A program made the position numbers and the translations under genes. DNA of 43,311 nucleotides from positions 1 through 43,311 of IMG/VR virus record IMGVR_UViG_3300025978_000013; one strand, given 5' to 3'. The notes beneath the pieces are model-generated. The model made no database searches and was not told where the DNA came from. It saw nothing but the letters and a program-made list of their open reading frames with translations. Below, piece after piece: positions 13,179 through 22,269 of the stretch. Each line of letters opens with the position of its first letter. The first letter of the stretch is position 1. This stretch comes from a virus.

Positions 13179-13415
13179 ATGACCGACTTATTCCACGATC
13201 CATTTGTCGAAGTCGTTGATGGCATTATCATCGGTGATATGCTCTTTCCATACGAGTTTTGGATTGACGAACCGCGCCCGGAATACGTCACCCGCAATGG
13301 CAAGCGCCGCATCGCGAAAGGCTCATTCGAGAATGACGAACAGGCGGTAGCTTGGTTCAAAGAAAATTATCCCGCTGAATTTAGGCAGGGCGTAGAGATG
13401 CGAGTTTGGGAATAA
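13179..13415 (+). CDS. Unknown protein, 78 aa, last early gene
   Basis: ATG 13179 one base after the previous stop. Beta-rich acidic N-terminus, then KRRIAKGSFENDEQAVAWFKENYPAEF. No family recognised. The operon ends here at the bidirectional terminator. Confidence 0.65.
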   Translation: MTDLFHDPFVEVVDGIIIGDMLFPYEFWIDEPRPEYVTRNGKRRIAKGSFENDEQAVAWFKENYPAEFRQGVEMRVWE

Positions 13416-13432
13416 CACACCACACCCAAAAT

Positions 13433-13463
13433 AAAAAAGAGCCGGAATAACCGGCTCTTTTTT
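13433..13463. terminator. Bidirectional intrinsic terminator between early and late operons
   Basis: AAAAAAGAGCCGG (13433-13445) pairs with CCGGCTCTTTTTT (13451-13463), loop AATAA. The stem is flanked by T-runs on both strands and lies exactly between converging genes ending at 13415 and 13462. Confidence 0.95.
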
Positions 13464-13875
13464 ATTTCAGCGTATTGCCATTTATGACAGGCCATGTTTT
13501 GTTACGAAGTGCAATTACCAACCGGGCCAGCGCCCAAAGCATCGTCCCCATCGCCCGCAGAATTGTTAGCATACTTGCTAATATTGTGCGAGTTGTAACG
13601 AGTGTTACTGTTGCCGGTATGTCTGTTTGCAACGGCGTGCCGATGTTGGCGTTGTACCATGTTTGTGCCTGTGCCTGTGTCCAAGTTGCCCAGTCTGGTA
13701 TATTGTCGACATCGGTTTTAGCCTGCTTAATCGAAGTCATGGCGGCGACAAATTTCGCCTTGTCTGTCTCGGAAATTCCGAATTCAGAACAATAAAACGA
13801 TATGGCGGTAGGCAGGGATGCAACGTCAACATCGTAAAAAATAGCTTGCATCTGTAAAAATGTTCTTGTGTCCAT
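13462..13875 (-). CDS. Distal tail-region protein, 137 aa
   Basis: Last gene of the late operon; the ATG at 13875 directly adjoins the stop of the tail-fibre gene. Helical, with a Trp-containing middle (WATWTQAQAQTWYNANIG) like small phage tail-fibre accessory proteins, and a hydrophobic C-terminal helix (TILASMLTILRAMGTMLWALARLVIAL). Role by position: fibre assembly or tip component. Confidence 0.6.
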   Translation of the reverse strand: MDTRTFLQMQAIFYDVDVASLPTAISFYCSEFGISETDKAKFVAAMTSIKQAKTDVDNIPDWATWTQAQAQTWYNANIGTPLQTDIPATVTLVTTRTILASMLTILRAMGTMLWALARLVIALRNKTWPVINGNTLK

Positions 13876-16143
13876 TTATATCTCAACTTCCATGAGCGGC
13901 CCAGCGCAGTAAAGCGAACCTGGAGAGCCTGTTTTTGTACAGAAGATGCGCACGATCTTTGTCGTGGCCCCTACCGATGTTGGACTAAAAGTTGTTGTTG
14001 TCTTGAGTGCAAATGTGGAAAAAGTGCCATCTGCACTTGTGTCAACGGATGCAATAGATGTGGCATCAATTAGCGAAATCGTCCAATAGTTAGATGCGTT
14101 GTTTGTGCCGTCGACATACACGGTTATGGCTAAGCTTTTTAGAGTCATCGTCCGGTCGATGGTAGCCGCATACGGGACTGCATTGGCGGTCATTGGGTTT
14201 ATGCTGGCATACACCCCAAACGGGATAAACATCCTACCGCTCAGGGTCGTCTTGGGAACAAATATAGCAGTCAGGCCGGTTGTCAAATCTGTAATTAGTT
14301 GTGCCAGAGTGCGGTTTGTCCATGCTCCGCTTTTGCGCTGGATGATGTCATCATTGGACGGTGTTAGCCCTGCGATTGCCGTTAAATCAGAATCGAGCGG
14401 CTGATACCCGGCCAAAGATATAGCTGCGCCCACTTCGACCCGGCTGTCCGTTGTACCCTGGTAATAGATGGTTGCGGTTGGAGTTGTGCCGGCCCCGGAC
14501 GGGGATGCATAAATCTTGGTAACAAAAATATCCGTGACAGCGAAAGCGGTGTCCGCAATCGTGACATCAAAATCATAGGGTGTGCTAGTTCCTGCCAAAA
14601 TGCCACTTGCTGCGGACGTACCGAGCAGTGTTTCAGTTCCGCCGCTGGTACGATGAAAGAGTTTGATATAAGCAGTCGCATCTTTGACGCCTGCTGTTTT
14701 CGCCATATGCCAATGAATGTGCATAGTCTGCCCGGATATAAAATCAAATAATCCCGCAGGCGCGGCAAAAGCCTTGATAAGTGTATCCGCAGCCGCAATA
14801 CTCACGGCGACATTCGCCACTGTCCCGGTAGGCCGTGAAGAGTTTAGATTTTTATACCCGGAGATGGCATTATCTGTGTCATCTCCAAATAGGGATAGCA
14901 CGGTCGGTATGTCATGCCAGGCCCCGTCCCCACCTTTATATTGCGTTGCAACGCCGCTGAGTTTAATTTCATAGCCGTGCGCCGATGTGGTAGCGTTGGC
15001 CGTTGTGACATCGGATAGAGATAAGGCCGCTTCGGCGATTAGTGCCCCGGCTCCCCCGATATGCGTGTGTGCTGCAATATTGCCAACTATTTTCTGAATG
15101 GCTTGCAAAAGGGAATCCGTTGCGGCTACCACTCCAGCGCCAGAGACAAAGCCCGTTATAAGTTTGCCAATTACAGCGGCATTAGAGAGTGTAGGATTTG
15201 GGTACGTGCCGCCCAATTCCCCGCCCGCGCTGCCTGTTGGCGTGCGCGAATCAGTGAAGCGGCTATCATCTCCAGCAGCTACTGTGCCTGTCGTTGTGCC
15301 AACGTTTAGATAGGCCGCTCCCCCGAGGCCTAGAATTGTCTTTATCTGTGCCAGTGTTTTTTTGATCCAATTGCCCGATCCATCTCCTACCTGAAAATCA
15401 TTTAGGGCCGTTGTAGCGGGCGGGGTATATCCGCCGCCCCCGCCGCCAGAAAAGCGCAAATCATAGACATCCTTAGCGAGCGGAGCATAAAGAAATTCGG
15501 TCATGCCGTTGATACAACGCACGGCAAATATAGATTGATTCCCGGTCGTTTGTGCCGGGATGTCGTCATAAGTAAGCAGGTCAGATTCGGCCGGAGTGCC
15601 ATCGACAATGTTCAGCGTGCCATCGTCAACCTTTTCGACCCTGACCCAGCGGGCATAGCCAGCCGTCGCCGGGATGGATGCGGTTAAATCCAAGTCCTGC
15701 GCGGGGATGTCGGCGACGGCGGTGCCGTCATCAAACGCGCCGCCATAGTAGCGCAGCGACAGGCTGCCCGGAATGGGGATAAGCAAATCATTAAGAAGTC
15801 TATCACCTTCGACAAAATCCGGATCGCTGCCAAAGCGTTTATGAGATTCCGCGTGTTCTGGCATTTCGGATAAATAGCTCGGGTATACCTGGCGCGTTTT
15901 GCGCACGTGGTAGCGTCCATCGATAAAATCTAGGAACACCTGGCGACCCGGTTCGCTTGGGCATTTCTGATTAATGGCCTTGACAATCGCGCCGTTCTTA
16001 CGATGTCGGCAATAAATTTCGTATGGCTCGCCGGTTTTTACCGTGCCATCCGACAGCCCGATCACGTAAATATCATTTTCGTTTTCGGGCTGATTATTGC
16101 GCTGTTCTGATTCGATGCGTTTCTTGTATTGGTTCATAGCCAC
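13876..16143 (-). CDS. Tail fibre / receptor-binding protein, 755 aa
   Basis: Starts at ATG 16143 (a second Met two codons on), overlapping the upstream gene by 10 bp. The N-terminal 210 residues look like a tail-attachment domain. A Gly-rich hinge (SGGGGGGYTPP, about 235) leads to low-complexity fibre sequence: TLAQIKTILGLGGAAYLNVGT, GGELGGTYPNPTL and another TLAQLITDL repeat typical of phage tail fibres. The C-terminal 150 residues are beta-rich and probably form the receptor tip. Position at the end of the tail genes fits. Confidence 0.82.
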   Translation of the reverse strand: MAMNQYKKRIESEQRNNQPENENDIYVIGLSDGTVKTGEPYEIYCRHRKNGAIVKAINQKCPSEPGRQVFLDFIDGRYHVRKTRQVYPSYLSEMPEHAESHKRFGSDPDFVEGDRLLNDLLIPIPGSLSLRYYGGAFDDGTAVADIPAQDLDLTASIPATAGYARWVRVEKVDDGTLNIVDGTPAESDLLTYDDIPAQTTGNQSIFAVRCINGMTEFLYAPLAKDVYDLRFSGGGGGGYTPPATTALNDFQVGDGSGNWIKKTLAQIKTILGLGGAAYLNVGTTTGTVAAGDDSRFTDSRTPTGSAGGELGGTYPNPTLSNAAVIGKLITGFVSGAGVVAATDSLLQAIQKIVGNIAAHTHIGGAGALIAEAALSLSDVTTANATTSAHGYEIKLSGVATQYKGGDGAWHDIPTVLSLFGDDTDNAISGYKNLNSSRPTGTVANVAVSIAAADTLIKAFAAPAGLFDFISGQTMHIHWHMAKTAGVKDATAYIKLFHRTSGGTETLLGTSAASGILAGTSTPYDFDVTIADTAFAVTDIFVTKIYASPSGAGTTPTATIYYQGTTDSRVEVGAAISLAGYQPLDSDLTAIAGLTPSNDDIIQRKSGAWTNRTLAQLITDLTTGLTAIFVPKTTLSGRMFIPFGVYASINPMTANAVPYAATIDRTMTLKSLAITVYVDGTNNASNYWTISLIDATSIASVDTSADGTFSTFALKTTTTFSPTSVGATTKIVRIFCTKTGSPGSLYCAGPLMEVEI

Positions 16144-19055
16144 GCTCTGATGTATCGCGGTCTAAAATCGGCCCCAAGCAAATCGTATAGATTGCCTGTT
16201 TTATTGAGCCAGGTTGCGGTATTATCCTGGGTAATCCATACCCCGGCGTCGCCAGATAGCGCCTGAGTGCCTGCTGCCCAAATCCATTGATTCGGGGATA
16301 CCCACTGAATCGCGCTGTAATAGGCCCCGGACGTTTTGGGGAACGTTGCAATCGTCGTCCAGTTGGCCCCGCTATCGGTCGAAATCTTGGGCGTGGCCGC
16401 GGTATCTTCCCGCGCTAGGATTGTCGTATTGGTCGGTTCCCCGGCAATGCCTTCATCGTCTGCAAGGGTGATACCGGAAAAGAGCGACTCGGCAGTTCCG
16501 CCTGAGCGTAGAAACGAATTGCGGCCCCGAATGTAATTAAAATCAGCCGTTAAGCCTGCGTTCTTGGTGTATAGCGTGGTTGCCGTATTTGGGGTGATGG
16601 TGCTGGATGATTCGATTGCCCCGGCTGCGGACAGGCGCAAAACGCGCAGCGGATCATAAAGCGTTTGGGGATATAGACAAATCCATTTATTGAGTGAGTT
16701 TGTCAGGCCGCCGTAATCCCATACCGCGGCGGGAACCGTAGCGCCCAAGGAAAAACCGCCCGAACTGCCAACATAGAAGCCATCTACCGCAGTATCGAAA
16801 TCCTTGCCCAGCCAGGCCACGGCATCCGCCGCATTATCATTTACGCCAAAGGCCCAGGCCTGCGAGATGTTAGCGAGCGCGGCCTCGGTCATCTGATCGC
16901 CAAATAAGCACGAATACAGCCCGCCAGTCGTTGTGCCAAAGTACAGCCGCCCGGCCCGGTTTGACCCATAAAATACTTTGACCTGACTCAGTGCGGTTTG
17001 ACTTATTGCCCCGTTGCAAAGCTGCCAGGTTGGACTTGGCTCGTTGCCGTTTTTGGTAAATACAAGTCCATTTGTCGCTACCATGAAAATATAGCGCGGG
17101 CCGCCTGCACTAGGTAGGGTGGGTAATGGCAAAGGCGGCAATGGCGGCAATGGTGGAAACGCCGATAACTCAGGTAAGTTGCTCGTGCCATCGGCGGGTT
17201 TGTCGCCGTCTACCGCAACGTCCGCCGTGACAGAAACCTCAAAATCATACTCTACAGTAATCGCGCCATTGTCGTATGAATAGCTTTTGCGCATCGGGAT
17301 AATAAGCCCACTGTAGCCTTTCCCGCGCGGGTTGTCAACTGGGTCAATCGTAATGCTGGCGTATTGATAAGGCGCGATTGATAGCAGGCGATTGTTTTGT
17401 ACCAGCGTTATCGAAAACGGGGGGAATTCCGCATTGCCCCGCGCCAGGCGCAGCCCGGCCAAAGTGTTGGCATAGGACTGTGATTCGAGTAATAGATTTT
17501 CGATGTTATCCGGTTTTCCATAAGCCCTGTCAATATGCCCGGTTGCCAGCGAGAAAAGCGCCGGGGATGTAGCCGTGCTTCCCGTAAAGTTGATACCGCT
17601 TAAATCTACAGATGACACCTGTGGCACGATAACCCGGTCAAGCTGCAATCCCAGCGCGCGGTCATTCTTGGTGATAGTCATAACCGTGACAATCCCGCCG
17701 CGTTCTGATTCTGGGGTATTGTTTGGATGTGGCTCGATAAATAGCCGTCCGTATTCGTCGCAATGCGGGGTATATTCGATGGAAGCGCCGAAAAGTTCAG
17801 TGAGCTGGGACCAAATACTGCCCTTTGGCGCGGTCAATTCGCTGGCCTGCAATTCGGCCCGCGTGCCCGCCATGGGGTAACAATCGATGATGCTGGTCAG
17901 GTTGGTTCTGTAAAGCAAATAATCTGTGTATGCTTTTTGGGGCGTCAGGTCTTTTATCTCGACCCAATCCAGCGCCGTTTTTGCGCTGTACTCTACGCCA
18001 TGCGGAAAACTTTCCTGATTTTCCAGCCACCAACCCGGCCCAGCTATGTCCAATTCAAGCGCCCCGCCGTCCATTTGATTTTCTTGGATGGTTTCGCCGC
18101 GCACCCAGCCCATGAATAGAATGTTCTCGCGGTCGGTAATCTGGCCCAGCACGCCCGGCTGCGCGCTGAAGTAATCGGCGGTAAATAGGATAATCAGCGC
18201 GCGGTCTACAATCGCGCTGAAATCGTCACCCATTAGCGTGATTTTGCCCGTAAAGTAATCATCTGCGCTCCCGGTCAAAAATCCAGAACTGACCTGCGCC
18301 GAATAGGGCGGATGCGTGGCGTCATGTACATACACAAGCCGATAAGCGTCATTTACCTTTGTATAGGTGTAGGACGTGACGCGATCCCGAATCCAATAAG
18401 TACCCGCCGCGTCAATTGTCAGGGTAGCTTTTTCGCGGTCTGGCCTACCGCCTGGCGTGGTGGTTGCAATTGAGCCGCCATTAAGCGCCGTCCAGTCATG
18501 TTTCCAAATCGAATCGCCCTGACACCAGCTATCGTAGGCATCGAAGTTAATAGCGACATCATCCCCGGTCAATTCTGCTACCGCGTGTGTCCCCAAAACG
18601 GGAACAGGCAACCAGTAGCGGTGTTGGTCGGTGTAGGCTTCGTCCCGGTCGATAAAAGCATCCCCGTTTGAATTTAGCCAGATATGCTTGGCGCGCGGCG
18701 AAACATCCAACACGCCAGAGATATAATGATTATCCATGATAATGGCGTCGCTAGACTCATTGAAGTAAATCACGCTGGATGTGGCCGCCTTGCGAATCCG
18801 CAGCCTAGCCACATCACACGCGCCGTCAGTTGTGCCAATCCATATCTCCATTTGGGGCAACAAATCGGTATACGCCCCAAGCGTGACGGTGTCAAAAGTC
18901 AATTGTGAAATGCTATCCCAGGCTATAAATACCTGATTGACCCGCGCCCGAAAGATGACCGGCGGAGCGATGATAGCCGCATAGACTTTGCTGGCCTGTC
19001 CGTTGCTGCGCAGCTTGAGCAATTCCGGGGATGTAGCGGCATGGATGGCTGGCAT
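16134..19055 (-). CDS. Large tail-tip protein with C-terminal Asp-box (BNR-like) domain, 973 aa
   Basis: ATG 19055 abuts the upstream stop. The first 630 residues are beta-rich and include a region (about 330-560) with the feel of a tail hub/baseplate gp27-like protein. A Pro-rich linker (PPLPPLPPLPLP, about 632-645) separates it from a C-terminal domain. That domain has a clear Asp-box, STDSGANWTT near residue 890, and a second weaker one near WITQDNTATW, as in sialidase-type beta-propellers. A tail tip that ends in a propeller suggests glycan binding at the host surface. Enzyme activity cannot be claimed. Confidence 0.75.
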   Translation of the reverse strand: MPAIHAATSPELLKLRSNGQASKVYAAIIAPPVIFRARVNQVFIAWDSISQLTFDTVTLGAYTDLLPQMEIWIGTTDGACDVARLRIRKAATSSVIYFNESSDAIIMDNHYISGVLDVSPRAKHIWLNSNGDAFIDRDEAYTDQHRYWLPVPVLGTHAVAELTGDDVAINFDAYDSWCQGDSIWKHDWTALNGGSIATTTPGGRPDREKATLTIDAAGTYWIRDRVTSYTYTKVNDAYRLVYVHDATHPPYSAQVSSGFLTGSADDYFTGKITLMGDDFSAIVDRALIILFTADYFSAQPGVLGQITDRENILFMGWVRGETIQENQMDGGALELDIAGPGWWLENQESFPHGVEYSAKTALDWVEIKDLTPQKAYTDYLLYRTNLTSIIDCYPMAGTRAELQASELTAPKGSIWSQLTELFGASIEYTPHCDEYGRLFIEPHPNNTPESERGGIVTVMTITKNDRALGLQLDRVIVPQVSSVDLSGINFTGSTATSPALFSLATGHIDRAYGKPDNIENLLLESQSYANTLAGLRLARGNAEFPPFSITLVQNNRLLSIAPYQYASITIDPVDNPRGKGYSGLIIPMRKSYSYDNGAITVEYDFEVSVTADVAVDGDKPADGTSNLPELSAFPPLPPLPPLPLPTLPSAGGPRYIFMVATNGLVFTKNGNEPSPTWQLCNGAISQTALSQVKVFYGSNRAGRLYFGTTTGGLYSCLFGDQMTEAALANISQAWAFGVNDNAADAVAWLGKDFDTAVDGFYVGSSGGFSLGATVPAAVWDYGGLTNSLNKWICLYPQTLYDPLRVLRLSAAGAIESSSTITPNTATTLYTKNAGLTADFNYIRGRNSFLRSGGTAESLFSGITLADDEGIAGEPTNTTILAREDTAATPKISTDSGANWTTIATFPKTSGAYYSAIQWVSPNQWIWAAGTQALSGDAGVWITQDNTATWLNKTGNLYDLLGADFRPRYIRAWL

Positions 19056-19471
19056 TAGCTAGGCTCCGGTATGGGGGTTATATCGACGCATCCTACAAAG
19101 TCAACCGCAAAACCGATAATCTTGTCACCAACCTTGTCCAAGCTGCCCTCATCCGGCCACACCATCACACATGAGTAACGCTTGGTATCATCGTCATTAT
19201 TGAGTAGTTCGACGAATACCGGGCAGGATACAAGATTTGTGCAATAGACCGCCAGCGCATCGCGCTGTGCTTGTGTGATAATGCCAAAGTCAAGCTGGAA
19301 TTTTGGCAAGCCCAGCCCGCGCCAGGTCAAATCTGCAAGTTGTTCCCGGCGCGGGTAATCCCAAAACGGCTGTTTTGGCGCGGGGAAGTCGCCACTATTC
19401 AGGCTTTCAATGTTGGTCAAGGCGGCTTCGGTCAATCCGATTTTTATAGCCTGTTCATATTCAAAGGTCAT
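19055..19471 (-). CDS. Minor tail protein, 138 aa
   Basis: I chose ATG 19471, with AAGGA upstream, one base after the tape-measure stop. Sequence of mixed alpha/beta type, with ITQAQRDALAVYCTNLVSCPVFVELL resembling small distal-tail (Dit-like) proteins that follow the tape measure. The role comes mainly from gene order. Confidence 0.65.
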   Translation of the reverse strand: MTFEYEQAIKIGLTEAALTNIESLNSGDFPAPKQPFWDYPRREQLADLTWRGLGLPKFQLDFGIITQAQRDALAVYCTNLVSCPVFVELLNNDDDTKRYSCVMVWPDEGSLDKVGDKIIGFAVDFVGCVDITPIPEPS

Positions 19472-19472
19472 A

Positions 19473-21695
19473 TTACATCCTTCCCAGGGCCACCCCGGTC
19501 TTATAGCGTCCAGCATTGATCAGCGCATCAAAGAGCTGATCGGCTTTTGCTCCCAGCATCCCGCGCACATCCGAGATAGTCACACCGTTGGCAAGATTGA
19601 TAGAAATATTCGTGCTACCCGCCAGGGCTTGCATCATCGTGGATTGATTGAAATCACGCCCAATCATGCGGGAGGCAAGCTGTACATTTTGACTGGTAAT
19701 CACTTCTTCCCCGGCGTGTACTGTTGCAAGTCCGGTGCTTGCCACCCGCCCGCCGATGTCAAACGAAGGACGGCTACCGGCGGCGTAGGGGTTGTAATTC
19801 GGCCCGGATTGGGGCGTTTTATTCGCCGTGCCCGTGTTGGTTGCGGCTGTATTGGCTGCGGTTCCCGCCGATGATTGATAGCTATTGAGCCATTGCTGGA
19901 ATTGGGCGGTACGCTGTTGCATGTTGTTAATCCAAAGCCCGTAGGCTTCAGCCATGAGCGGATCGAGCGCCGCAATACGCTTGATAAAAGCATCTTCCAA
20001 AAGTTTCAACTGTTTTTGGTAGGCTTCGCTCAGTTTGTCAAGCTCTTTTTGCTTGGCTTCGTCAACCTGTGCAAGCTCCTGCTTATACTTATCCTGCGCG
20101 ATTGCAAATTCCTGGTTGCGTCGTACCTGCTCGGCCTTGTATTGCGCATCCGAATCGGCAAGGCGGGCCGCAATATCTTCCCGGCGGCGGGATACTTCCA
20201 GGTTAGTATTCGAGCGTTCGGTGTCAACCTTTTTAGCATAGGCTTCCCGTTCATCTTTCACGCCTTTTGCGTCGCGTTTGCCAATCAGATTCTCCATCTG
20301 GTCATCGTGCTCACTACGCATCTGCGCAATGCGGCGCTGGCTATCTTCTTCCAGCCGGGCAATCTCTTTGCCGCCATCCGCCGCGATTTTGGCGCGTTCT
20401 GTATTGTGCTGTTGTTCGGCCTGTGCGCTTTGTTGGTTGAAACTGCGCACAGTATCAGCCCAGCGACTTTCTACCGCTGCCCGCTGTGCGCCCGCATTGG
20501 CTACAATCGCCGTGCGCGCATCTTCATTGGCCTGTTCCGCTGCTTTAATGCTGTCCTGGTATTCCCCAAAAGCCGTGACAAGGTTGGCTTTTTGGGGTGA
20601 ATTTTCAAGCGTGGCGGTATTTTTGAGCGCGTCGGCTTTTTCCTTTTCTGCCTGTGTAGCCGCCATAGTTGCCGCCTGAATGTCTTTTAGCGCCTGTGTA
20701 GCCCCCTGTGTGGCTCCTGTGGCATCCCCAACGGCTGCGGCCCATTCATCTTGTTTTCCCACAAGCGTACCAGCGCCAAAAGCAAGCACGGTAGCCCACT
20801 GATTTAGTGTAGCAAGCCCGGCCTTTTGCCCGGCTTCGCTGCGGGCGATGGCTTCGTAACCCGCCCCGCCCAGGGCCACGCCACCCAGGGCTAACCCGCC
20901 GCCAATCGCCGCAGCACTACCGCCCGCAACGGCGGCCCCACCAGCGGCCCCCGCCGCAGCGCCCCCACCACCAAGTCCCAGCATTGTGCCAATCGAACCA
21001 ACGGCCCCGGCAACCTTTAGCCCTGTGCCGACTCCCGCGATAGCAGTACCGGCCACGGCTGCGCTGCCCGCGATTTTCAAAGCGGCGGCGATAATCTCGG
21101 GATGTTCTTGCGCCCAGCCCGCTAAATCTTTTGCGAGTTGTGCGGCCTTTTCGAGATAAGGCAGGGCTTGCTCTACAATCACCCGGCCCACCTTGATGCC
21201 GCTTTCTTCCAGGCTGCGCATGGATACCAGCCAATCGCGGCTGGCTTGTTCGCTCATGCCAACGGCTTGCACGTACTTATTCGCAAAAGTGCCAGCGATG
21301 GCAAGCCCGGCGGCCCCGGCCCCGCCGATAAGTGTCCCCACCATTTGCAAGCGTTCGCCCGCCTCACGCATCCGACCAAAGGCTTGGGCGCTTTTTTGGA
21401 TAGCCGCCTGTCGGCGCTGTTCTGCCTGTTCTGCTGCCCGAATCTCTTTGTTTTGGGTATAGATATAATCTTCGAGCGATTGCTTGCGGGCTTTGGCTTG
21501 CGCCGTCGCCATATTTGCGGTTTTCTGCAAAGCGGCTTGTTTTTGTTTTTCGGATTCGGTTTCAATGCGCAATTGAGCCTTTGCGCTGGCTTCGGCGAAG
21601 GCACTAAAATTCTTTATATCGGCTTGGGCTTCTTTTATGCCCTGCCCGGTTTTCTTTGTTTCAATCTCTACTGTTACTTTGCGGGTATCACTCAT
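19473..21695 (-). CDS. Tail tape measure protein, 740 aa
   Basis: ATG 21695 shares bases with the stop of the chaperone fusion (TAATG). Long Ala/Gln/Lys-rich coiled coils (1-110 and 345-600) flank a central Gly/Ala hydrophobic segment (about 215-290: GLGGGGAAAGAAGGAAVAGG), and another hydrophobic stretch lies at about 118-140. This is the standard build of a tape measure. At roughly 1.5 Angstrom per residue it predicts a tail of about 110 nm. It follows the chaperone pair directly, as in most siphoviruses. Confidence 0.9.
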   Translation of the reverse strand: MSDTRKVTVEIETKKTGQGIKEAQADIKNFSAFAEASAKAQLRIETESEKQKQAALQKTANMATAQAKARKQSLEDYIYTQNKEIRAAEQAEQRRQAAIQKSAQAFGRMREAGERLQMVGTLIGGAGAAGLAIAGTFANKYVQAVGMSEQASRDWLVSMRSLEESGIKVGRVIVEQALPYLEKAAQLAKDLAGWAQEHPEIIAAALKIAGSAAVAGTAIAGVGTGLKVAGAVGSIGTMLGLGGGGAAAGAAGGAAVAGGSAAAIGGGLALGGVALGGAGYEAIARSEAGQKAGLATLNQWATVLAFGAGTLVGKQDEWAAAVGDATGATQGATQALKDIQAATMAATQAEKEKADALKNTATLENSPQKANLVTAFGEYQDSIKAAEQANEDARTAIVANAGAQRAAVESRWADTVRSFNQQSAQAEQQHNTERAKIAADGGKEIARLEEDSQRRIAQMRSEHDDQMENLIGKRDAKGVKDEREAYAKKVDTERSNTNLEVSRRREDIAARLADSDAQYKAEQVRRNQEFAIAQDKYKQELAQVDEAKQKELDKLSEAYQKQLKLLEDAFIKRIAALDPLMAEAYGLWINNMQQRTAQFQQWLNSYQSSAGTAANTAATNTGTANKTPQSGPNYNPYAAGSRPSFDIGGRVASTGLATVHAGEEVITSQNVQLASRMIGRDFNQSTMMQALAGSTNISINLANGVTISDVRGMLGAKADQLFDALINAGRYKTGVALGRM

Positions 21696-21988
21696 TAGAT
21701 ACCTTCTTTCAGCGCCCGATCTACCTGTTCATAGATGGCATCCAGGGCCGCCATGCCATAAATCTCATCGTCGTCTTGGTCACGTATACCACCCGGGCGC
21801 GGCAAAAAGCGATTGCCAGTCACCCGCTTCAATTGCCACATGGGATAAAGCCGCAGTAATTCGTCAGGATTATCAAGCATTGTGTCAATCTTATTCGAGC
21901 GGCTGGCAAGGATGGATTTCGCCATGCGCTGATGGATTTTCCAGGTCAAGTCTTTTTTTTCGGCGTCGGTTAGTTCTCGTCTTTTTTT
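21695..21988 (-). CDS. Tail assembly chaperone, C-terminal part made by -1 frameshift
   Basis: This frame has no good start of its own (a TTG at 21949 only) but is open back to the A-run at 21982-21990 in the preceding gene. Slipping back one base on A-AAA-AAA there would join residue 96 of the 99-aa protein to RRELTDAEKKDLTWK..., giving about 191 residues. This is the gpG/gpGT arrangement of lambda-like tails, in which the rarer fusion guides tape-measure and tube assembly. Confidence 0.8.
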   Translation of the reverse strand, partial: KKRRELTDAEKKDLTWKIHQRMAKSILASRSNKIDTMLDNPDELLRLYPMWQLKRVTGNRFLPRPGGIRDQDDDEIYGMAALDAIYEQVDRALKEGI

Positions 21989-22269
21989 TTCTCGTTAGCT
22001 TCTTTGGTTGCAAACTGCGGGTGATTTGGAAAATACTTTTCATTCATGGCGCGAATTTCAAATGCCAGGCGGCTGGCCTGCTCATCATCCATGTCTTGAA
22101 CTTCTTCAACGGTCGGAGAGTTCTTAAGACCGAGCTTGAATGTTATGTATAAATCTTTCACATACCAATTCAAACTTTCATCATTTTCCAAATCCCTGGC
22201 GGTATCGAAAAAATCCGCCACCATGCCAACCGTCGCCTTGACCGGGATATACTTTGTATCGGTCATCAA
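21970..22269 (-). CDS. Tail assembly chaperone (G-like), 99 aa, carries the slippery site
   Basis: ATG 22269 overlaps the stop of the tube gene; an in-frame Met follows at once. Acidic helical protein that ends ...NEKKKDEN. The KKK codons are nine consecutive adenines (21990-21982), a slippery A-AAA-AAA heptamer for -1 frameshifting. Position between tube and tape measure is diagnostic. Confidence 0.85.
   Translation of the reverse strand: MMTDTKYIPVKATVGMVADFFDTARDLENDESLNWYVKDLYITFKLGLKNSPTVEEVQDMDDEQASRLAFEIRAMNEKYFPNHPQFATKEANEKKKDEN

Noticed and set aside
3784-13415. Lysogeny control genes (integrase, CI-like repressor)
   Set aside because: None recognised among the early genes; the 72-aa regulator at 3262-3480 alone does not establish a temperate lifestyle.
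19875-20600. Long plus-strand frame opposite the tape measure gene
   Set aside because: Antisense shadow of the repetitive coiled-coil coding sequence, without start signals.
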